A DNA stretch of 64,000 bases from Vibrio azureus (GTDB lineage Bacteria > Pseudomonadota > Gammaproteobacteria > Enterobacterales > Vibrionaceae): assembly GCF_002849855.1 (NCBI RefSeq), contig NZ_CP018616.1, positions 2,170,001 through 2,234,000 on the forward strand, given 5' to 3'. This document shows positions 55,754 through 64,000 of this stretch, in pieces (positions within the stretch are counted from its first letter, which is position 1; the number at the start of each line of letters is the position of its first letter). Below the pieces are notes generated by a model. That model was given only the letters and a program-made list of their open reading frames with translations. It searched no databases and had not been told where the DNA came from. The translations under genes were made by a program, and so were the position numbers.

Positions 55754-55859
55754 TTGCCACACTTCTCTGACCTTGTGACAACTCAACTTCCCACACAAGG
55801 TGGAAGAGTGCCATTGCTCAATCGCTTCATATGGATTGTGTAAAAAATGGACAATAAAA

Positions 55860-58800
55860 ATGATCAATCCAATCAGCTTAACTCAGATACAACAAGCGAA
55901 AGCAAGAAAGAGCTCAAATATCCCTGCCCTTGTCAGCACCTCATGCTTTCAACGAATTGAACACCAAAATCCTGATCAAGAAGCCCTCTCTACTATCGCC
56001 ACTTTTATCGCGTATAGAGACAGTTGCCAAAACGACAATCCAAAAGAAAAAGAACAACGACGACAAGAGCTTTTCGAGCTCATCGAATCTGAGCAGCAAG
56101 GCACACAATGCCCAGAGTCATTAAAGCTATATCAATTTTTACTCGAGCTTTGGCACAGTAAAGAGCCCGGTGATCGTACTGTGCTCTGCGATATCTTAGC
56201 TGAAATACCTCTGAGATATGGCGCTTGGCGCGGAATTAAATCTATTTTCAAACAAGCCGAATCTGAGGATGATTGGCAAATTTATGGGCTCATTCTCAGC
56301 CGTCTTGATCATGAACGTTCCACGCCGAGTGACACAACAGAAATCAGCCCAAATACGATCACTTATTTATTGCGTCGTGGTTGGCGAACACTAAAAAAAT
56401 GCTCTGATCTGACTTACGCCGATGCCGTCAAATGGGTTTTGTGGTATTTCCCAGCAACGAACCGCATTAACCAAACACACCTCACGAACCGTGTTATCTA
56501 CGGCACCAAACACACTTCACAGCACAAAGAGCCTTTTGTTTACCGTCACTTTGCATGGCAACGGAATCTCAATGCATTGTTCGATATTATTCAAAACACT
56601 CGGCATGAGCGCATCAGACAAGCGGCATTATCATTTATCACCAAGCATTGTGAATTTTTAATCCGTGATTTGTCTATTGAACAAGTAAAAGCACTCCAAC
56701 CCAATCAATCTGCCGCTATCGATCATTTGATTGCCTGGATTCTTGAAAAAGACCCACGCTTCGAAGCGAGTAATCTGATTGCACTGAATTTGCACCAAAC
56801 CTGTTTAAACTTATTGCATTCAACTGATCAACAGGCCAATCATTTTTCGGTCAAATACGCGACGGTTTACGCTAAAGATCTCGCAACTGAAGCCTTGCTC
56901 CCTTTACTCAATCACTCTGAATCACGAGTACATCAATTCGCCTTAAGTTTGCTGCAAAGTCGAGACCCTAAACAAGAAGTAAGCTTTGAACAATGGGGCA
57001 GAATATTAGAAACAAGACATGGCTATAAACTGGCATCTGACGTCCTGATTGAAAAATACCCTCAGTCTCACTTTAGCTCGGATTGGCTCCTTGAACGACT
57101 TAAGCAAGGGCATGGCCCCAGCTATAACTTTGCTAAAAAGTGGATTGAGAAACACAAATTTAATTTTGGCGCTCTCACTTATGTTGACCTTTTAATTGAA
57201 AAGAAAGACGTTTATGATCTGGTTTCATTTATCTTTGGACGTCTTCATAAAATCAACCTTTCTGATTTAAATCAGAGTATCGAGTTGCAAGCCTTATTGC
57301 TTGAATTTGACCATAACTTTCACTTTTTGCAGCGTCTTATTGAAGAAAACCATCTCCACGTTACCTTTTGGTCATTACCCTTCTTGAAAAGCTTAGTCGA
57401 CGGCTCTTCTTGGGAAAATACGGATTGGTGGCAACACGTAAACACAAAATACCCTCATATCGAGTCATCCTCTTCTCGCTATTCTTTAACATCGCGTGTC
57501 TTCAAGATGCTGACAGATGTTCGCTACTTTACCCCCAGTGAGCTCAGTTTGGATTGGATTTTAGGCTTATGTGAGCGCCCTAAGCAGGTCGATAATTCCA
57601 TCAGTGAAAAAGCGGCAGAATACTTACTCCAATCTTTCAAACCTGAAGAGTTTTTACCTGCAAAAGAGTCATCTAATCAAGCTGGACAAGAAGAAGATAT
57701 TAGTGCTGACCTTGCACACAAAACCTTTTTATTTACTGGCCAGCTCGCCACGATGACCCGCTCAGAAGCTCACGACAAAGTCCAAAAAGCTCAGGGGTGT
57801 GTTGCAAAAAGCGTCACTAAAACACTCAGCTTTTTGGTGATTGGCGATAAGGGCTCCCCGCTTTATGGCGAAGGAAAAAAAGGCAGTAAACAACTCAAAG
57901 CTGAACAATTATCGGCGAATGGAGCCAGTGTTCAAATTATTTCTGAGGCTGCCTTTTTACTTATGCTTTCAGGTAAAGCGAGCGTAGAGACTGCCGATGA
58001 CAAAAAAGTGGAAGCAGGTTGCCTCCACCTTTGGGATATGCTCTGCAACAGCCAAAGTGAGCACTTGCGTCGAGTATTATCCTCTTACGTGCAGCATCAT
58101 CACCCTGTCTTACGATTACAATCGAAAGACTTCAAGGCAACCACAGGCGGTGGTTTACCAGAATCATTTTTTACTTTTGAACGCATCAGGCCACTCGTGC
58201 AACACAAAGAGGCAGATTTACGCTTATTAGGCTCAGCATTATCCCATTGTCACTTACATGCTTGGACGGAATCCATTCCTGACTTTTTGGACTTTTGTGA
58301 TCACCGAGATCCCCATATCGCACGTATCTTCACTCAGGCTTTTACCTGCGAGCTTACGCCCGAAACGAAAGGAATTTACCTTAATCCAGAGTCCATCCGT
58401 GTTGAGGATGTTCTGTACCTGTGTGACCATCGTTCTAAAGCATTAAGAAATATCGGTATTTACTTACTCAAAAAGCATCCGCACCTTCAGCAAACCCAGT
58501 CGTTAGTCAGTTTGATTGAAAGTGAAGATCATCAAGTAAGAACCGCAATCATTCACTGCATGATCAACGACTCCTCTTATCAGCCTTCGTCAAATACGGC
58601 GGTGATTGAGTGGTTCCGCCAAGTGCTATTTACCATTCCATCTGGTCGTCATCCCAAAATGTCGAATGGAAATCTAGCAGAACTCAAGATCAAACCTTTG
58701 CCGTCACGGCAAGCAAAAAGAAAACTATTAGAAAGCTTGCGCGATGTCGCAATTGAACAAATTAAAGACCATAAATTTGATTTTGCCCACGCACTGCTCA

Positions 58801-58910
58801 CCCTGCTTGAAGAATTTATAGCAACGCATGGCAAGAGTGAATATGCCGCTTGTCTGGTGGCAATCACTCGCATTGAAGATCAGTTGATGGCGAAGGAAAA
58901 CGAAAAATAA
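55860..58910 (+). CDS. HEAT-like repeat protein with internal BRCT domain
   Basis: This 1016-aa protein is one I do not recognise by name. Helical-repeat sequence fills both ends (for example LLPLLNHSESRVHQFALSLL, about 340-365; LYLCDHRSKALRNIGIYLLK and LVSLIESEDHQVRTAIIHCM near 850-900). Residues about 618-705 are a BRCT domain of the DNA-ligase/RFC1 kind: KTFLFTGQLATMTRSEAHDK, then KSVTKTLSFLVIGDKGSPLY, KQLKAEQLSANGASVQIISE. A Glu-rich linker precedes it. BRCT domains bind phosphopeptides or DNA ends. The open frame extends 20 codons upstream to 55800; I chose ATG 55860 on protein appearance, and no good Shine-Dalgarno decides it. The next gene overlaps the stop (TAATG). Confidence 0.8.
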   Translation: MINPISLTQIQQAKARKSSNIPALVSTSCFQRIEHQNPDQEALSTIATFIAYRDSCQNDNPKEKEQRRQELFELIESEQQGTQCPESLKLYQFLLELWHSKEPGDRTVLCDILAEIPLRYGAWRGIKSIFKQAESEDDWQIYGLILSRLDHERSTPSDTTEISPNTITYLLRRGWRTLKKCSDLTYADAVKWVLWYFPATNRINQTHLTNRVIYGTKHTSQHKEPFVYRHFAWQRNLNALFDIIQNTRHERIRQAALSFITKHCEFLIRDLSIEQVKALQPNQSAAIDHLIAWILEKDPRFEASNLIALNLHQTCLNLLHSTDQQANHFSVKYATVYAKDLATEALLPLLNHSESRVHQFALSLLQSRDPKQEVSFEQWGRILETRHGYKLASDVLIEKYPQSHFSSDWLLERLKQGHGPSYNFAKKWIEKHKFNFGALTYVDLLIEKKDVYDLVSFIFGRLHKINLSDLNQSIELQALLLEFDHNFHFLQRLIEENHLHVTFWSLPFLKSLVDGSSWENTDWWQHVNTKYPHIESSSSRYSLTSRVFKMLTDVRYFTPSELSLDWILGLCERPKQVDNSISEKAAEYLLQSFKPEEFLPAKESSNQAGQEEDISADLAHKTFLFTGQLATMTRSEAHDKVQKAQGCVAKSVTKTLSFLVIGDKGSPLYGEGKKGSKQLKAEQLSANGASVQIISEAAFLLMLSGKASVETADDKKVEAGCLHLWDMLCNSQSEHLRRVLSSYVQHHHPVLRLQSKDFKATTGGGLPESFFTFERIRPLVQHKEADLRLLGSALSHCHLHAWTESIPDFLDFCDHRDPHIARIFTQAFTCELTPETKGIYLNPESIRVEDVLYLCDHRSKALRNIGIYLLKKHPHLQQTQSLVSLIESEDHQVRTAIIHCMINDSSYQPSSNTAVIEWFRQVLFTIPSGRHPKMSNGNLAELKIKPLPSRQAKRKLLESLRDVAIEQIKDHKFDFAHALLTLLEEFIATHGKSEYAACLVAITRIEDQLMAKENEK

Positions 58911-61900
58911 TGATTAAGTACAATTTAGCTTTTGGTGGTCAAATCAAAAGCCTAGCAGCCAAAGAGGAACAGGTCTTTTTTACTACATGTATTGAAGACA
59001 CAGGTAAAACTTACCTTTACCAATTAGATACCACTGATTTTGTCCTACATCTAAATGCAGAATATTTGCTGAGTGCATCAACATTGCACATGGCAAAACA
59101 AAGCGATGATTGGTTAATTCAGGGCTGTATCAGTGATGACCCAAACGACGCAGCGGGTTTAAAAAAATACGTTTTTCTTGATGCAAAGGGACATACCTGC
59201 ATTGATACTCCGCTCCCAATTACGTGCGCAGCATTAATCGAAAGTAAGCAAAAAATTTCTGGTGTGATTTATTCACAAAGACATTGCCTTATCATTCAAT
59301 ACTTTACTTCCCAGCACCAACAACAAATTGATTGCAGTAAACAAATCACATCAGTCGCGCTCGATGCTACTCAGACTTGGCTCGCCGTTGGGTTGAACGA
59401 TGGCAGCATTGCAGTTTACCAATGGATTGATAATGCTTGGAAGTTTTCTGATCAAGCCAAGATTCATTCGGCAGCAGTCACGGAACTTAATATTGATAGC
59501 GATACTCTAAGTATTTATTCAGTAGGTGATGACCAGTGCCTATTTGAAACCTATGCACGAGGAAAATTGGTCGCCCAGAAGCGCAACCAAACCCAGCATA
59601 AAGGGCCGATCACCGCGATTTCTTTGGGTCAGCGGTTCTATTCTGCTTCCAATGATGGCAACGTTCTCAGTTGGCCAAAAGAAAATAAACTAAAGCCTGC
59701 CAGTTTCAGTCACAAACAGCTCAAACCCGTCGCACTTTCATTAGCAGCACGAAATGGCAAACCAATGTTAGTTTCAGTGAGTGAAAACAATACTATTCAC
59801 TTTCTGCCACTGAAAGATGATCATAAAGCTTCCTTCATCAGTCATGTGTTTTATGATGGTTATCACTTCTGTTTGGAAAAACTGCAAGAGACCGTTGAGC
59901 ATCAGCGTACTGCGATTGATTGTTTGCGAGCTTGGCAAGATCGGACATCCTTAAAGATCTTGGCCGATTTTGCCGATGAGAATAAAAGTGATTCAGCAAC
60001 CGTTCAAGCAGCAGTCTCTGTGATAGCGGATGCAACGCATACCAAAGCGAAGAAACATCTATTATCTCTACTCGATCATTCCCTCGCTTCTATCCGAGCT
60101 CAGGCATTTGATGCCCTACCCAAGCATTTTTTAACATTAAGTGATAGCTATGAAGCCTGCCTTAAAAGCCAATACCCGGACATCATTCAACAAAGTTTGC
60201 GTGAATTAATTTCGCTAACGACACAACAACTTTTTGCAACAACACAACTGCATGATCATCTAAAGCATTTTTTACAGTCAGCAGAGCACGACTTACGAAC
60301 TTGGACCCTAGATACTTGGTTTGCATATGATCGTAACGAAGCGACAACCGTCGGTATGCAGCATTATCGAGCCGATGTCGTAGAACACACACTGCTGCTT
60401 TTATTTAAGCATCAACTACTTGATATGCAGCTTCTTGGACAAGCACTCAACCATAAGGAACGAGAAGTTAATTTGCTCGGTTATCTGTTAATGCTTACGC
60501 AAGAGCCGAGTTTGCTGAGTTTTGTCTTGCAGCATAATGCGACATGGGTTGAGAAGTTGAAGGAATTCAAACCTTGGTACCCTGAAGGCTGGCGACCTAA
60601 AAAGAGCAAAACAAAGCCTAAAGCCAATGCATTGCACCCTTTAGTGCGCGCTTGCCATGCTCAACATACTCATGTGGCCGTTTGGGGCATGTGCGATTGG
60701 GCACTGTTAAAAGATGAACATGTATATTCACTGATTAAACAAACGATTCAAAGCCAGTCAGGCGCAGAACTGATCGCTTTACTCAAAGCACTTCATGGTT
60801 TCAAGTATGATGATGTTTCTGATATTTTGGTGGAGAAGCTTTCTGAACCGAAACAATTTGAAATTCGGCATATTGCTTGGACACTGTTATGTGAGCGCAA
60901 CCCATCACCCTCTCTTGTTCCAGTGAATTTTGCTATGCAATCTGGACATGAAGATGTTCAACAATGGGCCTTTGACTATTGGCGACAACACATTGATGCT
61001 GAACAACTAAAAGATCAGTCCAGTCAAGCATGGCAACAGTTCTCCCTATATTTGAACAGCCAACATGCAGAAGTAAATACACAGGCCGTTCAGTGGTTTC
61101 TTAGCTTAAAAGATCACTTAAAAGTAGAGGACAAAGTTCAATATCTCGCCACGTGTGATAATCAAAGAGTTCGTCTTCGTGCGTATCAAGAATCCAATGC
61201 ATCGATCCATCAATCTTGGGCAAGTCAAACTCTGATAAGCGGCTGTGATGACCCCGTCCTAAACAATGCATTGTTGTGTTTTAGCAGTTTACGCCAATAC
61301 AAAAATGGCAAAAATATCAGCCTGCTTATACCTTGTTTACAAAGTATACACGCCGAGCTGCGAACGAATGCTCTAGAGTCGCTACACCAACATCGTCACA
61401 AACCCAGTGTCCAATTGGCCATTTCATCACTTGTTGCCGTTGAAAAGCATACTGTACTCAGACAAAAAGCGATGCAAGTACTCATCGGCTTACTTTCAAG
61501 TCAAGCACATACAGAGACTCAAGCCATTCTGGCCCCTCTTCTCAACTGTGAGTATGTGGATATTCGTTTATCTGCCGCGACTTATTGTACTGATGAGCCA
61601 CTGGCGACTCGAATTTTACTGGATACCGTTCTGGAACCACATCCAACTAAGCCAAATCAAATCCGAGATTGGAAAGAAAATCGCGTAAAGTCAGTCCTTG
61701 GGTTACGTCATCATAAATTGTCTGTTGATGAGCTCATATCTCTTATTCAGATCTGGCAAGAGATAAATCAGCAAACCCAACAATCGCAAGATCAGCAGCT
61801 TACTAATGGATTGCTTAATATTTATCTGGAGAACCTCTCTACACTGAGCGCACAAGATAAATCTCAATTAATTGTTGCATTTGGTGGTTCATGGAAAGCA

Positions 61901-64000
61901 AATCTGCAAGCAGAAATTGATCTGCTACTTGGGTATTTAGGAGATACACAAAGCCTAGCAAAAACCTTCAATACCTCTCTGACGACAGCAAATACTTTAG
62001 TCTTAGCGGCTTACCATGGAAACACTCAACGCCTGCTCGCCACCGCAGAAACGACTAAGCCGGAAGCATTGCTCGCCATGATATTACTCTGCATGCATGC
62101 CGAAAAACACCCCAAAACTGCCTTGGCTCATTTACAGCAAATGGCGCACAAAGTTCATGATAGCTTCGCATTTCCCGCGCTGGAAATCTTAAAGCCCGAT
62201 ATGACAGGAGCAAGCATCATAAAGACTCTGTATGAACAAAGCGATGGTGGTCATGTTGAAAATGCAATTCATGAAGACACTTGGGCACAACTGTGGCAAT
62301 CATTAAGCGGGAGCAACATTGGCTTAATGCAGCAAGGGCTAGCATTGATTGAAAGGCTACTTTCTCATCCTATCAATGTTGATGAATCCGCTTCTTTCAA
62401 TCGAATGGTGGCAGAGAAATTAGGTCCTTTGCTCAGCATAACGACTCAAACGACACCGTTGGGATATATGCCAACGTCCGACGTTGCTGCCTTATATTTT
62501 TGTCGTTTCCAAACCTATTTACGTTTGGCTAATCAGAAAGATAAATACCAAATCGAAGCCTGCAAAAAGCTCCATGCTCTTTGGCAGGAAGCCTCAACAG
62601 CTCAGCAAGAAGCCCTTTGGCTTATGTACTTGCCCGCTTTTGAGCAACTTCGATTAAGCATCGATTCTTATCACGCTGCGGCACAGTTAATGCCAATTTA
62701 TCAGGCGCTTTATGAGCAAACGCAACAGCCTTCTCCAGCTTGGTTAATGGCACTGCTCTCAGAGCCATCACAAGTCTGGCATCAACTTGCAGTAGAAGCC
62801 TTAATTGCTCAACACGCCGATGCCGCTTTGAAAGAAATCGCACTGACCATCAAGAGTCACGCTGCCTACAATGCCTTTGAAGTAGTCAATCAGCGTCTGC
62901 AAAGTGAAACGAAAACACAGCTAGTTTTTCTTGAGCAAGCACTAAATGCACCTAATGAAAACATAAAATACAGTGCGATTGATTTATTGAAACATCAATC
63001 ACCTACATCGCTTTATCCATTACTCAAACAAACGGATACTAAGCTGGTTATTAAGGTCGCGAAAGTCTTGCTTGAGTTAGGTGATAAAACGGCCAGTGAA
63101 ACCATACTACAACGCTTTTTATCCGCTGATGATGCATCGCTAAAGCGCCAGTGTTTTGAGTTACTGGTCAAGCTATCTCAAACTCAGCCACTGTCGACGT
63201 CTTTGTATGCGCACATCATTCAATACCATTACAACCACGACAGTTTGCATCAACTTGAAGATTGGATAATCAAGCTCAAAGATGTTCGTGATGAAAGTCT
63301 TAGTGAAATCTACCATTACCTTCGCACCTCTAAGGATAAGGCGCTTCGTGAACCCTTGATCGATGCTTTGATCGAGTTGTCCAACTGTCGTCAAGCACTC
63401 ACAGAAGATGGACAACTTCCCTTCGATACCAATCCAGTGCCACGTCACGAGAAAATCATCATTTCTTTGTTGTCGATATTAGTTGAGCAGCCTGAAGCTC
63501 ACCACCACTATTACGAATTACCTGCGCTGGTTAAGATGGCAAGCCAATGTTTCAGTGATGATGTGGAATCAAACTTATTACAGTGCACTCACTCTGCAAA
63601 TGATAATTTAGTCAAGAGAGTCATGCCCTACATTGAGTGGCGCATTCGTTACCGTAGTATGACAGCCGACGGGCTCGAGCACTTGCTATCTCATGCTAAC
63701 CATGACATTCGTTTCTTTGCTGCTGAAACCTTGGCAAAACATGGCCGATCTCAAGGGCAAGCCATTCTACTCAGTAGTATCGATCTCCTTTCAGATATTG
63801 AGATGCGTGGGCGAGCAGTCATTGCACTGGGATATTGTCATCAAGCAGCCAGCTTTGATCGTTTACTCAGCTTGGTGAACGATCCTGAGCACGCACTTCA
63901 CGCCCATGCCTGTGAGGCCATCGGGCAATTTGCTGCCACACAAGAATATGGTGACAGCAAGCAGCACAAACAAATTGAGCGTAAACTGCTGAATGCTTGC
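58910..64000 (+). CDS. Giant beta-propeller plus HEAT-like solenoid protein (3' end beyond window)
   Basis: The reading frame stays open for 1697 codons to the right edge. The first 300 residues look like a WD40-type beta-propeller (for example HKGPITAISLGQRFYSASND, then GNVLSWP, about 230-258; an earlier blade includes AVGLNDGSIAVYQWI). From about 380 on, alpha-helical HEAT-like repeats dominate (LLSLLDHSLASIRAQAFDAL; LLSHANHDIRFFAAETLAKH and RAVIALGYCHQAASFDRLLS near 1590-1650). No catalytic motif is seen. The ATG overlaps the stop of the BRCT gene, so the two are coupled and probably form one complex. Such scaffolds occur near MoxR-VWA ATPase conflict systems; that link is inference. Confidence 0.8.
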   Translation, partial: MIKYNLAFGGQIKSLAAKEEQVFFTTCIEDTGKTYLYQLDTTDFVLHLNAEYLLSASTLHMAKQSDDWLIQGCISDDPNDAAGLKKYVFLDAKGHTCIDTPLPITCAALIESKQKISGVIYSQRHCLIIQYFTSQHQQQIDCSKQITSVALDATQTWLAVGLNDGSIAVYQWIDNAWKFSDQAKIHSAAVTELNIDSDTLSIYSVGDDQCLFETYARGKLVAQKRNQTQHKGPITAISLGQRFYSASNDGNVLSWPKENKLKPASFSHKQLKPVALSLAARNGKPMLVSVSENNTIHFLPLKDDHKASFISHVFYDGYHFCLEKLQETVEHQRTAIDCLRAWQDRTSLKILADFADENKSDSATVQAAVSVIADATHTKAKKHLLSLLDHSLASIRAQAFDALPKHFLTLSDSYEACLKSQYPDIIQQSLRELISLTTQQLFATTQLHDHLKHFLQSAEHDLRTWTLDTWFAYDRNEATTVGMQHYRADVVEHTLLLLFKHQLLDMQLLGQALNHKEREVNLLGYLLMLTQEPSLLSFVLQHNATWVEKLKEFKPWYPEGWRPKKSKTKPKANALHPLVRACHAQHTHVAVWGMCDWALLKDEHVYSLIKQTIQSQSGAELIALLKALHGFKYDDVSDILVEKLSEPKQFEIRHIAWTLLCERNPSPSLVPVNFAMQSGHEDVQQWAFDYWRQHIDAEQLKDQSSQAWQQFSLYLNSQHAEVNTQAVQWFLSLKDHLKVEDKVQYLATCDNQRVRLRAYQESNASIHQSWASQTLISGCDDPVLNNALLCFSSLRQYKNGKNISLLIPCLQSIHAELRTNALESLHQHRHKPSVQLAISSLVAVEKHTVLRQKAMQVLIGLLSSQAHTETQAILAPLLNCEYVDIRLSAATYCTDEPLATRILLDTVLEPHPTKPNQIRDWKENRVKSVLGLRHHKLSVDELISLIQIWQEINQQTQQSQDQQLTNGLLNIYLENLSTLSAQDKSQLIVAFGGSWKANLQAEIDLLLGYLGDTQSLAKTFNTSLTTANTLVLAAYHGNTQRLLATAETTKPEALLAMILLCMHAEKHPKTALAHLQQMAHKVHDSFAFPALEILKPDMTGASIIKTLYEQSDGGHVENAIHEDTWAQLWQSLSGSNIGLMQQGLALIERLLSHPINVDESASFNRMVAEKLGPLLSITTQTTPLGYMPTSDVAALYFCRFQTYLRLANQKDKYQIEACKKLHALWQEASTAQQEALWLMYLPAFEQLRLSIDSYHAAAQLMPIYQALYEQTQQPSPAWLMALLSEPSQVWHQLAVEALIAQHADAALKEIALTIKSHAAYNAFEVVNQRLQSETKTQLVFLEQALNAPNENIKYSAIDLLKHQSPTSLYPLLKQTDTKLVIKVAKVLLELGDKTASETILQRFLSADDASLKRQCFELLVKLSQTQPLSTSLYAHIIQYHYNHDSLHQLEDWIIKLKDVRDESLSEIYHYLRTSKDKALREPLIDALIELSNCRQALTEDGQLPFDTNPVPRHEKIIISLLSILVEQPEAHHHYYELPALVKMASQCFSDDVESNLLQCTHSANDNLVKRVMPYIEWRIRYRSMTADGLEHLLSHANHDIRFFAAETLAKHGRSQGQAILLSSIDLLSDIEMRGRAVIALGYCHQAASFDRLLSLVNDPEHALHAHACEAIGQFAATQEYGDSKQHKQIERKLLNAC

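Larger units (their letters stand above)
55090..55859. other. Large structured spacer before the HEAT/BRCT operon
   Basis: This is 770 bp without a coding gene. In order it holds repeat copy 11, about 190 bp of very AT-rich sequence, a sigma-70 promoter, a predicted structured RNA with a strong terminator, repeat fragment copy 12, and an inverted repeat CCTTGTG/CACAAGG (55771-55777 and 55794-55800) just before the operon. Confidence 0.7.

Noticed and set aside
59838..63448. Minus-strand frames of 65-91 aa opposite the giant protein
   Set aside because: They are short and scattered, and lie opposite a continuous 1697-codon frame with clear propeller and HEAT-like repeats.
1..64000. CRISPR arrays, tRNA or rRNA genes, prophage, insertion sequences with transposase
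   Set aside because: I looked for regularly spaced repeats, clover-leaf-like genes, phage modules and transposase motifs and saw none; the repeats found are dispersed single intergenic copies.

Overview
The window is chromosomal DNA from a Vibrio, most likely of the V. alginolyticus / V. parahaemolyticus (Harveyi) type. The evidence is a complete polar-flagellum and chemotaxis region in the Vibrio gene order (flaF-flaB-flaA-flaG-fliD-flaI-fliS, flrA, flrBC, fliEFGHIJ, fliKLMNOPQR-flhB, flhA-flhF-flhG-fliA-cheYZAB-parC-parP-cheW). FliF (580 aa), FliG (351 aa) and FlhF (505 aa) have lengths I recall for V. alginolyticus. The species call is inference.

Layout. 1-327: 5' end of fadI (minus strand) with a FadR-like operator in its leader. 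328-1460: gene-poor spacer with two copies of a Vibrio intergenic repeat and a minus-strand terminator that has no visible gene. 1461-2717: fadL. 2791-3576: mlaA. 3760-10805: the cytochrome c maturation operon ccmABCDEFGHI (minus). 11142-49604: about 38 kb of flagellar and chemotaxis genes, all on the minus strand. The motifs fit the Vibrio regulatory hierarchy: a sigma-70 promoter for the master regulator flrA; sigma-54 promoters in front of fliE, fliK and flhA; sigma-28 promoters in front of each of the three flagellins. ParC, ParP and a CheA carrying three DEF..LLDELHG repeats make up the polar array-anchoring module. 49829-51321: Dyp peroxidase and a DUF2919 membrane protein (yfeX-yfeZ pair). 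51577-55089: small accessory proteins, an ArsC-like protein, dapE, an M15-type peptidase and DUF2897.

55090-64000 is the least ordinary part. An AT-rich spacer holds a good sigma-70 promoter (55361-55387), two short hairpins, a very long imperfect inverted repeat (55497-55626), a 12-13 bp pairing between the RNA 5' end and sequence beyond the hairpin, and a strong intrinsic terminator (55696-55725). Together these predict a roughly 330-nt structured RNA laid out like a retron msr-msd RNA, although no reverse transcriptase lies in the window. It is followed by a two-gene, translationally coupled operon: a 1016-aa HEAT-like protein with an internal BRCT domain, and a giant protein (at least 1697 aa, running off the right edge) with an N-terminal beta-propeller and a long HEAT-like solenoid. 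This is the best candidate for an undescribed system here.

Twelve full, partial or solo-arm copies of one inverted-repeat element (ends TATACCCAAGTnACcTCAAGAT) are scattered through the intergenic spaces. No tRNA, rRNA, CRISPR array, transposase or prophage gene was seen.
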